A stretch of DNA of 64,000 bases from positions 27,643,916 through 27,707,915 of the forward strand of contig JBBCBC010000017.1 in NCBI GenBank assembly GCA_037126765.1. The letters run 5' to 3'. Made by a program: the position numbers and the translations under genes. The notes beneath the pieces are model-generated. The model saw nothing but the letters and a program-made list of their open reading frames with translations. It did no database searches and was not told the DNA's origin. This stretch comes from Stenogyne calaminthoides (Eukaryota > Streptophyta > Magnoliopsida > Lamiales > Lamiaceae). Shown piece after piece: positions 47,889 through 59,900 of the stretch; positions within the stretch are counted from its first letter, which is position 1, and each line of letters begins with the position of its first letter.

Positions 47889-50800
47889 CTTATAAGTTAC
47901 ATCAAAAACCCTACCAGAGTTTTCTTATTCTCAAATTTGCGATTTATTCTCTGAAAACTCAAATTACCCTTCTGTGATTCAAGTGTTTTCCTGCGATTCA
48001 AACTCTTTTTCTGAAAAATTGAATCTGGTAATTTCTGGTTATTTGATGTTTTTCTTTTTCAAAATCCTTTGATCATATAGATTATGTCTATGTGTTATCC
48101 TGCGATATGCCTTATCTTTTCTTGTTATCCGTATGTGTTTATCGATTACTAGGCCTGAGAATAGGTCTGATAATCTATACATGATATCTTTATGTATATG
48201 CACAATTTTAATCGAGTCTATCTTGTTGTAGATGGCCACTCACGGTATGGGAAAGATAATGTGCAACTATCTTTAACTTATGACAAAAGATTGTCGATGA
48301 CAAATTAAATAATTTGGTGCTTCTGCGATCCGAATCCATGGAAGTGGAATAAATTCTGAAGAAAGGAGGCCTTGAGAAATTCTGTGTTGCTCACTGCAAT
48401 CCAGTGATGCAATATGAAGCACTCAAATTCCTAAGGAATTTGAAGGTGGATACGAACACCCATGGAGATGAGCTGATCTCTTCAACAATCGGAGAGGAGA
48501 TCGATCGACGAATCTTGACATATCTCGTCTGCTTCAAACTTTGCCCAAAGGGCTTAATCTCTACCACAAGACTACAGGAGAGAATGAAGATGAGCCGATC
48601 GAAAACTAACTCTTCAGTGAAGCCGACAAACATCGCATCGCAGTTTTTGTCGCACCAATGCTAAAAGGAAATACCGATTGTTGTTTGACATATTGTCAAA
48701 AAAAAATCATGGGTATTTTATTCAAATTTTGCTCTAACATCCGGCCAAACCGCATAACATGGTTTAATAATTGATGAAGCCAAGAACATCAATTGGCATG
48801 GCTTCCTGAAGGTCATTCTACTCCAAGAACATGAAAAATTGGGAGTTAATGAATGGAGGCAGGTCTATCTGAAGAAGAGGATCGCAATCTCAACAAGGTT
48901 GCGCTTATCTTGAAAGACAAACCGCCAAATGCCGAATGGGACCGAATGGATCAAGTCCTACAAGGCCTTCCTCACAACAACTTCAAACTATATATGGGCC
49001 ACCGATGATGATATGCGCCCACTCCTCCAAAGGTGAAGAAAGGAAAACTAAGGAGGCAGCCTTCGCCTACACCAGATGCTCCCCAAAAAGAAGAAAAGAA
49101 AACTGTGAAGGCTCAAGAGAAGAGGTCAAGAAGGCAAAACAGCCTCCATGACTCGCTTTCGAAGATGAGTCGATGACGGGAGCGCCAGATCACCGCCTCG
49201 ATGCAAGATGTAGATCGAGAAAATCGACAGCAGATTTCTCAAGCCGAGAGCTCGCCAGAACATTCTCGAGGAAGGAGCAAGAGACGAACGATCTCTTCTC
49301 CTCAAACTCGTTGCCGATTCACCGCCGCATTCTCTGCCATCGAGCATGTTTCTCCTTCAGACTCGCCCACTAACCTCAAACTACATCAGTTTATGAACCG
49401 TAAAGCTTACTCACTGCGTTGCAGAGTCGACGAATTGCTTTCGACAATGTAACCCCTCTACAGTCGAGCTAATCACCAACTTCCGCCTACTCAAGACCAC
49501 CGTAACCTCTACATCTCATCAACCTAATCGTCGATCCAACAAATAATTCCTCGAAGTCAGATCATCCAAGACCATCAACGAAAAATGGTCGATGCAAATT
49601 GAACAAGATATCGATGCGATGTATCCAGAGTCGGTAGCCCATCTTGTTATCGAGAGGAAGTCATGGAGATCCTCACATGGAAAGATCTCCTAAGTTAAGA
49701 GCTTCTCGACTTTATGATGATTATAGAACATATGGGAGGTGCCGATGAATTTGCGATTTTGATTTCGATATGAAGAAATCGCTCAAGTAGGATCACCACC
49801 GAAAATGATAATCGATGAATCAATTAAAGCTCGATCCACGTGAAGCCGAGGTTGATCAACAAGGCGAACCGAGATCGCCAAGAAGCTCTCGGCAGATATG
49901 CTTATGAAGGATGCGGAGCCGCCGATGATAGTGGAACTGTGCCGCAGCTTCATGACCAACCACCGGAGGCACAAACAATCAAAAAAGATCAAGTGATGCA
50001 TATCATTCCTACATCTCAAATCATCACGATCAACTTCGGAGATCGATCTTGTCTCAAAGATCTCCCCGAAAGAAGAAGTTAAGGGAGTGATAGTCGATCG
50101 AGGCAGATTGGCCTCAAAGAAATAACAGATCAAAGGAATTGGCTATTTCTCGATTGAGGCAATCAAAGATCGGGTCTCCCAAACCTGTGACCACCGTGGT
50201 TCCGAACTTATAAAATCGCTTGATGACAAACTAATTCGGTGGATCAACAACAAGTTTTTTTTCTTTCGATGCTCATTTGAAAAGCTAGAACCGATGAAGA
50301 GAAACTTGACAAACTAATTCTTACACTCTCTACCGCCATGGAATTGCATTAAAACCGAAATGATCTCGAAGGTTCAAGATCTAACCGCTCAAGCTCAAGG
50401 TTTATCTCATTGCGTGATCTCAACAGGCGATATCGGGCCGACTTTTTTGGTTCTCGACCTCCCACCTCATTTGCTTTTTTTTGATCAAACCAAAAAGGGG
50501 AAGGACAGTGAGAAACCAACCCGACACGATCGTAACAACAGAAGACCCGATTCGATAAATGAATCTTATGGACAAAGACTAGACCATCCGGATCTTTTTT
50601 GCTTAACGAAATTTCGAAAAAGATGGAAAAGTCAAAGGCAAGAAAGGTCTGCAAGGTCTTCCCTGTGGAGTCTTTGGACATCACAACTTGTACCACCACT
50701 CGCACTAAGAAAATCACAAGAAGCACAAATAGCCAAATTCCAGCCGATAAGAAATCGCCGAGAAACCGCCCAAAGAGCAGATTGTCAAGAAGCCCGAAAG

Positions 50801-51411
50801 AGCGAAGAAGAAAGAAGGGCAGAAAAATTGGCAGAGGCAGAAGATCCGAAGAAGAGATTCAGATCAAGGGCGAAGAAAGGAAAGGCCGGAAAATGTGCAT
50901 CGAACCTCGGGCCAAGCCAAGAAGAGTTGATGAGATCATTCCAAAAACCGCCGCACACGCCGATAGGTTTGAGGAATGGAATAAGATCGGCGAATGGCTT
51001 CGGATGCCTTTGTTCGGATCTTGTTCCACAAGAAGAATCTCCGAGATCTTTGAATTCCTCAACTGGTTGGAAAACAAACATCCAGATTTTCTGAAGTATC
51101 TGGAAAATGAGGCCAAGATAATCAATGTAAAAATATCTCGCCAAGAGTATGATCTATTGGATTACTCAAAGAAGGCAGATGGCTCATTTGACAGACTGGC
51201 ATTTCAGAGATTCTATTTTGACATCCTGAGCAAAACGCGCATAACTGATCCTCAGCAGGTCAATGATGTCAAATGGAAACTTTATCGATTTTCAACGCCC
51301 TCAAGATCAAAGAGAGATGCGGAAGGATACAAGCCTAAAAGAGTGAAGAATCGGAAGACCTCTCAGGATCAGCTGCTTTTTAAATTCAAACTTTTCAGTT
51401 GTAACATGTAA
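47889..51411 (+). pseudogene. Post-pol ORF of SIRE-type element D (env-like position) with its own leader
   Basis: A TATA-like cttataag (47889-47896) precedes a T/C-rich leader. A donor (ctg|gtaattt, GT at 48028) and an acceptor (ttgttgtag, ending 48231) then bring in ATG 48232 (MATHGMGKIMCN). Downstream frames include MQYEALKFLRNLKVDTNTHG (48404-48664), a segment with HGFLKVILLQEHEKL near 48800, and 50599-51411. The last has a Lys/Arg-rich basic stretch and a helical C-terminal part (FLNWLENKHPDFLKYLENEA). I recognise the position and style of the extra ORF of SIRE elements, but no functional domain. It is frame-broken throughout. Confidence 0.6.
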
Positions 51412-51539
51412 TCGACATATCTAATGAGAAAAGTTTATTTTCTGATCCTAAGACAAAATCTCATTGTCTTCTAATTATGTGCTCTTTACTTTTCTATATT
51501 TATCAACTGTGATTGGTTTCTCATAGTGTTTTGGTTTCA

Positions 51540-51555
51540 TCAAAAAGGGGGAAAT
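51540..51555 (+). promoter_or_regulatory. Polypurine tract of element D
   Basis: tcaaaaagggggaaat directly before the 3-prime LTR. The same tract ends both family C spacers and, on the minus strand, element F; it is the reason those families are grouped as SIRE-type. Confidence 0.9.
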
Positions 51556-53126
51556 TGTTGGGAAATTTAGAGTTTTGATGAAAGTTCTAAAACACATGTA
51601 ATAGGACCAAATGACACATTAGTATTGATGATGTTTATATTACCGTTTATAGAATACCAGTTGATAATTATTTTATAGAACAACTGATGTAATAGATAGG
51701 TCACATATTGAGGGGGAACCTCAATATGTATAGGTCGATCCAAGATCCAAAGAATAGCCGATATCCGGCATGTGCCGAATGCAAGAGAAGAACGAAGATC
51801 GATCGATCTGATCAAGTCAGATATCTCAGCTGAAGTCATGAAGCTCAAACTCAGAATACTTGAAGATCAGATGACTTCCAGAAGATCAGACCAGAAGACC
51901 TACATCAGTCGAGTCTGCTAGTTGAAGCTAAGTCAACCGGCACCAGAAGACTCCATCAGGTAGACTGATTAGCTTTGACTGATCAGGTCAGCTCACCCGG
52001 TGAAAACTGATGTTTCACCAAATCAAACGTCGATGATCTGAACAAGAAGAATGTCAAACTTAGTTGGAAGAACAACACTGAAAAGTGTGTATGTTAACCA
52101 ATAAGAACAAGACACGTATGATCGGAGCTGGCAATTACGGGATTTGGTGCTGCTTCTCCAACGGCTATAAAAACACTATTCACTCTTTCGGCCATGCCAT
52201 TCCTGAAGCACGTCACATCAATCCTGCAAGCCTACCAAATATAGCCTGAAATTTAAATTGCTCTCCAACGGCTCTTTGATTTCGAGGTCTATAAATATGG
52301 GATCACACTTCAGAGTGAAGATACAGAAACCCTGAAACGATCAAGAAGCTCAAGCTATAATCAGATTTCCGCACGAAGAACACGAACAAGAAGATTATTT
52401 TATTAAGTGTTCATCCCATAAGTTCTTAGCATATAAATTTTTTCATCTAGCTGATAGGCTATCTTAAACACTAGAAAAGATTTCATAGTTGGAACCAAAA
52501 CAATCTTATCCAAACCCAAAGTTAGGTTAAGTTGTTTAGCAAGATTTCGCATCTAGGGTTTCTAGTTCTTGATTTACGGGATCGGTTGAGTGAGAACTCT
52601 TTAAATATCTCGGTTGTCTTGTGTTGGACTAACACAAAAATCTAAGTCCGATTGGTTTAGTTGGTGCCCTTGTGATAGGGAAGAGAGGGCGTAGGATCGG
52701 GTTTGTCCGAACTACTATAAATCTTGTGTGCCTTTACCGCTTTGATTAACTGTTTTACACAATCGCACACAACTATTAAAGCAAAGATACATATTCTAAG
52801 TTAAGATCACCTAGCACCAAGCTTCTGATCTGATCGAGTTTGACACTTTAGTCAACAGGTTAAAAGACTGACTTTGGAATCTGATTTATCAAAACTGGTT
52901 TTTCACACGGGTAAAACTTAGCTTCTGCACACCAGTTAAACTGATAGTTACCGAACTGATCTACCTTGGCATTTATTAGTAAGTTGGTTATCGATCCAAA
53001 CCGATTCACTTTCGCACTGATCAAAGCTAATCGCTTTCACACGATCTGCGCAAAAAAGTTTTTCAGAAGTCTATTCACCCCTCCCCTCTAGACTTCTGCC
53101 CTCACAAAACCCGTTCGGGACCTACA
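51556..53126 (+). repeat. 3-prime LTR of element D
   Basis: 1571 bp, the same as 38305-39861 except for clustered CWG-related differences and small indels. TATA box near 52290. Ends cctaca and is followed by the TSD tcaac. Confidence 0.93.
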
Positions 53127-53131
53127 TCAAC

Positions 53132-53577
53132 ACAGCTGATAGTTTTGTTGCCTTCTTACACCCGGGCCACAGTGGTAATCCAGCAGAATCCCTTAACTTC
53201 TCTGACATATAAGGGTGATCTCGCAGATCATCGTCATCCCCACTCGATGTATCAACAAATGGGTACATCATCGAAAATATCCGCATCCACTGTATCTTCA
53301 AACCTAAAGTCAGTTTCTAGGTTGCTTGAGCTACATCCATCTCTTCTCTCACCATGATATGTCCAAACGGTATATATTTTATCAATACCGTGAATCATGA
53401 AGTGGTCAAACAGACTTTCTCGACCACTAACGGTTTTTCCATTCATACATTTCCAACACGGACATGGAATGTACCGAGGGCTCGGTCAAAAGGTCTAATT
53501 GCATGATTACAAAATTCTTTCACCCCATTACTATACTCATCTGATAATCGATCTGCTCGAACCCACTTTCGATCCAT
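53132..53577 (-). pseudogene. CACTA transposase, N-terminal part
   Basis: Minus strand from ATG 53577: MDRKWVRADRLSDEYSNGV, then CPCWKCMNGK and FDHFMIHGIDKIYTVWTYHG. This is the transposase-associated N-terminal (Transpos_assoc) segment typical of plant TNP2 proteins, with its Cys pair. The frame then runs to LPLWPGCKKATKLSAV-like residues, where element D is inserted. Part of this frame is shifted. It continues at 38299. Confidence 0.85.
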
Positions 53578-53639
53578 ATAGAACTAGAGATGCCTATAGA
53601 AAAGACAATATGAAGTGTTTCTCAAGATAATGTATCCTA

Positions 53640-54252
53640 ATGTATTAAACCTAAAAGTATTACAATCCTAATGTATAAAACTTGCATATAGAATGTGGTA
53701 GTACCTAAGGTTTGTATATTGCATGTATCTAAGGATTTGTTGCATCTCAAAACAATGTATATAACCTAATGTACCATCATTAATCATCTAAAGCAACACA
53801 CTACTATCCATTCACCAAATCATCAAATTAATATAACCAAAATATATCCTAATGTATTAATCCTAATTTATGCTTAAATCCTCACACAAGCATATTATCA
53901 AACACCTTGAGTGCATCAATTGTTCATATCTAAGTTAGCATAAAAAATCAAGTCAAGCCACACAATATATATTCATCTCTTACAAGTTGTTCATCTCTAA
54001 CACTAACAACATTAATCCTAATAAATTAACACTAATTTATGCTTAAATCCTCACACAAGCATACTATCAAACACCTTGAGTGCATCAAACACCAATATAT
54101 ATACACCAATATACATACATCAATACATACAACATGATATATATACACCAATATACATATATATACACATTAATTCAATATATATATATATACACATTAA
54201 TTCAACATATATATACATATACACATTAATTCAATATATATATATATATACT

Positions 54253-54291
<39 letters not shown>

Positions 54292-54310
54292 AGAATAATT
54301 ACCTATGGAA
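53640..54310. repeat. AT-rich CACTA 5-prime region: 57-bp direct repeat and AT microsatellite
   Basis: A block ctaatttatgcttaaatcctc...ccttgagtgcatcaa occurs at 53863-53919 and 54032-54088. From 54090 to 54291 follow (TA)n and (ATAC)n tracts interleaved with acattaattcaa. A 122-residue ORF over the microsatellite (54076-54444) is a low-complexity by-product. This region should contain the transposase promoter. Confidence 0.8.
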
Positions 54311-54597
54311 GGAGAAAGGCGGCTAGGGGAGGTTGGAGGCAAGGCTACGGCGGCGGCGGTAGGGGAGGATGCGTGGCGGATGGTTTGATTTGGGGGAGAG
54401 GGAGGAGGAGGCTAGAGCTTCTGGTTCGAGATTTGGGGAAATAAGAGCTAATGGGAAGACGACGGCGGCGGCGGAAGGGGAGGACGCGCGACGGAGTTCG
54501 ATTTAGGGTAGAGGAAGGAGGAGGCTCGGCCTAGGTTCGCGATATTTGGGGAAAAATATAAGTCTGGTTCGCGATTTGGGTCGTATTTAAATATTAT
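54311..54597. other. GC-rich G/A tract upstream of the CACTA transposase
   Basis: Two related purine-rich GC segments (gaggttggaggcaaggctacggcggcggcgg-like at 54328 and acgacggcggcggcgg at 54459), each followed by gatttgg(g) and ggtagaggaagg-like text. It looks like a degraded tandem duplication of about 130 bp. It could be untranslated leader. No gene recognised. Confidence 0.5.
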
Positions 54598-54850
54598 CCG
54601 AACACTTGGACAACGGTTTGGAACCGCTGTCCAAACTATGCCCTTGGACAACGGTTCAAAACCGCTGTCTAAACACTTGCACAACGGTTCTTAACCGCTT
54701 TCTAAGTGTTAAACTTGGACAACGGTTTTGAACCGCTGTCTATTCTTTTTTTTTTATTATTAAAACCGCTCTCCAAGCTATAGCTTGGAGAGCTGTTTGA
54801 AAAAAAGGGCTGTCCAAGTGCAGTTGTGCAAGCTCAAATGTGTAGTAGTG
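54598..54850. repeat. CACTA right terminus with subterminal inverted-pair repeats
   Basis: Four hairpin-like pairs of cttggacaacggtt...aaccgctgtcc(a)aa (54604-54745), then a variant agcttggagagctgttt and the TIR ending tgtagtagtg at 54850. Mirrors the left end at 34578-34850. Confidence 0.88.
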
Positions 54851-54853
54851 CAC

Positions 54854-55666
54854 CATCGGGTGTCATATCATTATTCTATATAAATATATGATATATATAT
54901 GTATGATAATTTGTAGTCCGTTCAATTTTTAATTAGTTATATAAGTTAGTAGTTTTTAGTAGATCTTGTGTAAGACTGACTGTCTCAAAGTGAGACGAAG
55001 CATAATTTGAGCATGACCCTCTAATACTTTAAAACGAATAAATGTTAATTTATGCTAGTTTACAAATAGTCTCCTAGTGAGACCATGATCTCACATAAGT
55101 CTTTGCCTCTTTTTTTTGGCCCCCCTCACTTAATATTCATGGCTCCGCCCTTGTTCAGGAAGAAATCGAGCAGCGAGAGAAATTCAAAATCAACAAAAAA
55201 ACCTGCAACCATGGCTGAAGAAAATTATTGATTTAGCACACACATATGAGTTTCTGATGAATTTCCTGGAGAAAAGGGTATTTGTTTGCTTATAACTTAC
55301 AATTTAAGGTGTGGTGCTTTTGGTATTGCTAATTCATGTATTGTGGTGCTTCTGGTTTTGCTAATTCATATATTATGGTGTCTGTGGTATTGATAATTCA
55401 TATAGTTGAATTACTTTTATGTGTTTCTTGTAATTAAATCCATGGATTGCTTTTGTATATGAGTTGAGATATTTGGATCATCTGGTTGTCAAGTTATTCC
55501 CTGTGATATTGCTACTTATTCCCCGTAGTATTGCCCCTTATTCCCTTATAGTATTGCTACTTATACCTTGTGGTATTACTATATGTTCCATGTGGTATTG
55601 TTGATTATTTGTCATAGTTCTTGTTTGATCAGTATGCATTGAATCACGGTAGTTTCACGAGACTAA
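54854..55666. other. Non-coding region with dispersed TGTGGTATTG words
   Basis: Possible leader or first exon around 55140-55280 (contains caaccatggctgaagaaaat, but the frame stops after six codons). From 55300 to 55610 the word (t)gtggtattgctant recurs about eight times. The same word appears at 56740-56830 and in the intron at 59930-60060. The 54955-55115 stretch has two short inverted gtctca words. No gene called. Confidence 0.5.
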
Positions 55667-56702
55667 GAGCTTGTTTGGTAGGGGTTATTAGTGAGTGATA
55701 TATACACTAACACCCCTAATATGATATTTGGTAGGTCATATACATAAACACATAGGCCCTTTAAAAAGTGAAGGCCCGGTCTCCACTCCACTGAATTCAT
55801 ATGATAATGGATATCATATAGGGAGGTGGTATTCATAAAACTATCTCTAGTTAAAATCATTTTTTCCAAATTTAACCATGAGAATAATATAACTTGGAGA
55901 AATCTATTTCACATTTTAATCATCCGTATCCACTTTTCACATTTCACCAATCCATCATCTAGTAAACAACTAAACCGGTCCACAATGTAGGAACATTCAA
56001 TAAAACTAATTTCCATAACCATTTGCAAATCATCATATGAATTGAGAAAACTGGAATTAAAAGCAGGAACATTCTTATCCCTGAAATTTCAACTGCCCCG
56101 CCATGGCCTCCGTGTTTCCACCAGTGTTTCATTTGCACATCATCATCATCGTATGAATTCGGCAAGTTGCAAAGTCGTTGGCGACTCAAAGGAATAAGTT
56201 GCAGAGTGGTTGGTGTCTCATAGGAATATGGAGAAGATGAATGGGAGGGGTGGGGTCGTGGGTGTTGAGGTAATGGGTTTGATTTTTTTTTAAAATTTAT
56301 TTAGTTAATTTAATTTGTTAAGTACTAATAATTTTAATTAGAATCTCTTATTCACCATTTTCAAAAAAAAAAAAAACTAATAAATTTAATTGTAATAATT
56401 AATTTTACAATATATATAAATTTTAGATTTTTTTATAATATTTTTAATTATTCGGAGAAGATGACGTTAAATGGAGACCAATAGTTAATGATGATAAAAA
56501 TATCAAATGTGTTAAAAGTATGGAGGGTAGTAATGACTATTTTAAAATTATCAACAAATTTTAAAAAGCTACCAAATGAAATATAAAATATGTCCTTGCA
56601 TAATTATTTTGTACCAAACAAAATATGGATGTATAAAACTTGTCAAATGAATCACAATTTAAGATATCATATATTATCACATACATACTACCAAACGAGT
56701 CC
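55667..56702. mobile_element. PIF/Harbinger-like non-autonomous element, 1036 bp
   Basis: The ends gagcttgtttggtag and (reverse complement) ggactcgtttggtag are imperfect 15-bp inverted repeats of the GNNCTNGTTTGGTA type found on Harbinger/Tourist elements. The TSD is taa (55664-55666 and 56703-56705). Internal ORFs (68 and 76 residues, minus) have no transposase features. Superfamily call rests on TIR wording and the 3-bp TSD. Confidence 0.65.
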
Positions 56703-56929
56703 TAAGGGTCTCTATTATAGGGATCAAAACATGGATATACCAAGATTATAGTGTGGTTCTTGTGACATTGGTAATATTTGCTTGTAGTATTTCTTAATAT
56801 TGTTTGTGGTATAACCTATAGTAATGCTTGTGTTATTGTGATACTTTAAGAAACTTTTGGTTGATTCTGCAAACAAAGTATTACAATTTAGTTACTTTTC
56901 TAAATTTACATGTGAGAATTTATATGAAA

Positions 56930-59900
56930 TTCAAATTGTAAACATTCGAGAAATTGAAGAACAAAAATAAGGATTAGAAGAACAAGAAGAAAAAGAAAAA
57001 GAAAAAGATCAATAAGAAGAACAAATCACTAAAAATCAAGAACAAGATCAAGAAGATGATGTTGATTATGAAGATATACGAGGTTCTTTGTTCGGTATGA
57101 AGAAATATACAAGTGATCAAATGTATGAATTATATAGTAAGCATGCACGTTCATTGGGATTCAGTGTTCGTAAATCAACGAACATATTTTCTATATGTGG
57201 GAAGCATATGTTGGGGAATTAATTGCTCGGATCTATTCGGGATGAATATTTAAATACAAATTTAATTCTAACAATTATTACTAGCATGAATTAATCTTAT
57301 ATCAATTGAAATAATAATTCAACAACAAATCATGCATACAAATTCGTCACATAAATCCTACACATGCGGAATTGCTAGGAGTTTACGTGAACTAACTTCT
57401 CGGAGTGACAACCGTTGAGAAGATGGATATTCCGTTCACACGAACAAACCCAAAGAGCCTTCTCAAGTATTCCCTCGTCCTTGTTCAACAATCCGGTAGA
57501 AGGATGCTCGCGAACAATTTAACAAAAGGAAAAATAAAATTATGTTGCACCACCTTTGTGGATTTCTAATTTTTCCAACACATGGAATTGTATTGTGGAT
57601 GAAACACTCATCCCCTATTTATAGGCAAGGGGTGGTCGAAAATTTTGTGCATGAATAAGATGGAAAAATCTTTTTTTTTGATCTCCAAGAAATCTTGAAT
57701 ATATCTCATATATTCTTTTCTCCATATTTAAAATATTTCACAAAAAATCCCACCTCCTTAATTTATGGAATTTTTGAAAATAAGGGTCAAGATTTCCAAG
57801 ATTGGGATCTTCTTGAATTTATGAGATATTCTTGTATTCCAAGAATACATATCTTCCATAATATCTTTTCAAGAAAATCAAGAAAATCTTTCCTTCCTTA
57901 TTTACTCATAATTTTCGAAAATTTACAAACAAATAGCCAAGTGAGAGATTTCTTGAATTTAATGAGATAAACTTGTATTCCAAGAATACTTATCCTCATT
58001 CCATAACAAAATTCAAAGAAAATCTTTCTCCCTCTTTTATTTATTTATTTTCAAAAATCAAAGGAAAAATAGGCAACAATATTTTATTTTATTTCAAACA
58101 CCTTTTTCAGTCATTGGACTTTATCTTTTGGCTACTTGAGGGGCCTTTAGGAGAATTAAGATTTGACCTTCCAATGGACCTTGAATTTCCAATATTGAGC
58201 CACAATATTATTCAAGCCCATAAATATCAATTAATCTCACTACATAATTAATATTGCACTATCCATCTTAACCCATATTACTGTTAATATGACTCTCGAT
58301 TATTATTTCCCGTGTTTAAGATTATCCAGTCCATTAATTAATTTAAGCCACTGAAATAGCTTCACATTAATTAATATCTTTTTCCTTGGTTCAGGAACGG
58401 CTCAACATTATTATCTATACCGGAAACTAATTCCACTTGCAAGATTTAGTATGATGGAACTTCTGAGCCTCCCAAGGGGACAAATCAAGCAAGACGTACT
58501 TGCACACATTTCTCCGTATTAAATCTTAGCAATCGTCATGTAACTAATAATATTGCCCAAGATACAAGGTATTGAATCACATTGATTCTCTACCCATCAT
58601 AAGTCAAAGCAATAGTTATTAATTCCACACGATCCTATTTAAGGGACGGGGATTAAGAAATAACGAACCACTGAGGTCTAATTCTTCTATATTCAGTATT
58701 GAAGAATTTATCCTCCTGTAGGTCATATTCAGTGCATCATAATGCACTAGTGTAATCTCTTGGTCAAGACAAGTCAATCTGAGCCTTACACTTCAACCTT
58801 TCATGATGGATCGTTCATTTTCATCTAGGTTGTGAATTATGTACTTTTAGTTACAAGAGACTGTTAATTTAATCTTCTGTGATCTGATATCACTAAATTA
58901 ACTACAATGTAACACGTACTATTTATTGAACAATTATGCAGTAAATATATGTAACATTCAATGATATTTAAAGCAACAGTGATAAATAATTTATTTCAGC
59001 AAATAAGACAGAAATTCAGTCTGGTTATACAAAGTAAAAACATATTTTCCAGTATAACCCCATCAACATATCTTGTTGGGAAAATTGTATGTGTGCAGTT
59101 GTACTACAGTGAGAAGAAATACTAAGAGTAGTTCAAGTATTGGTACATCCGTAAAGAGAAAGACCATCAAAATTACAAAAATAGGGTGCACTGCATCGAT
59201 GTTGATCAAAAGGGATAAAGACGAGAGATATGAAGTTGTGAAACACAATCAATACCATAATCATAAGTTCACTAGACCTGAATGGAGCCATCTACACCAT
59301 TCAAAAAGATAGACGACCGATGGAAAAGGCAAAACAATAAAATGTATGTTGTCTTTGGGAATGAGACCAGTGGATACCTATCATTATATGGCAAATGAAG
59401 TTGGTGGAGAAGAAACCATTGGCCACATGATGAAAGACCATTATAACTTTGTCAACTGAATGATATTGGAAGAAATGAAAGGAGTGGATGTAAATAAACT
59501 ACTTGTTGTGATGGAAGAACAAGAATATAAAGAAGAAGAATTTTTTACAAGGTCAAATTAAAATAAAAAAGGGAGTATGACAAGTTTATTCTGGAGAGAT
59601 TCATTGATGAAGGAAGACTATGAAATCTACGTAGATGTTGTGGTTTTGACATTACTTATAGAACGAATAAGTACAATATGGTATGTGCTCTGTTTGTTGG
59701 TTTCAACAATCATTGAAAGAATATAATGTTTGGTTGTGCATTCCTATCTAATGAGAGAACAAATACATTTGAGTGGCTTTTCCAAACATTAAAAAAAAAA
59801 AATGAGAGGAAAATGCCCTGTAACACTGTTCACAGACCAGGACTTGGCGATAGCAAAAGCAATAGAGAAGGTATTATGAAAATTAAATATTTTAATCACT

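Larger units (their letters stand above)
38305..53126 (+). mobile_element. SIRE-type Copia retrotransposon D, 14.8 kb, inserted in the CACTA transposase
   Basis: 5-prime LTR, PBS, gag, pol, a 5.5-kb post-pol region, PPT caaaaagggggaaat and 3-prime LTR, with a perfect TSD tcaac (38300-38304 and 53127-53131). Removing it with one TSD copy rejoins the transposase frame (KLSAV then LFNLKAAHQLSDECF). RT wording such as MSMMGQMSYFLGLQVKQ and the long region after pol fit the SIRE/Maximus lineage. Gag and pol are fragmented. The two LTRs differ largely at CAG/CTG sites. Confidence 0.93.
34578..54850 (-). mobile_element. CACTA (En/Spm) DNA transposon, interrupted by SIRE-type element D
   Basis: The terminal inverted repeats are AACTAATACACATTTGGGCTTG at the left and, reverse-complemented, CACTACTACACATTTGAGCTTG at the right: 19 of 22 identical, with the left terminal C changed to A. 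The TSD is cac on both sides (34575-34577 and 54851-54853), the 3-bp size of CACTA elements. Both ends have arrays of subterminal repeats. It encodes a TNP2-type transposase and a Ulp1-like protease on the minus strand. Without element D it is about 5.4 kb. It is inactive: the transposase is broken and D disrupts it. Confidence 0.92.

Noticed and set aside
54076..54444. 122-residue ORF with Tyr/Ile repeats and a basic tail
   Set aside because: It translates the AT microsatellite and the adjacent GC-rich leader; low complexity with no domain.
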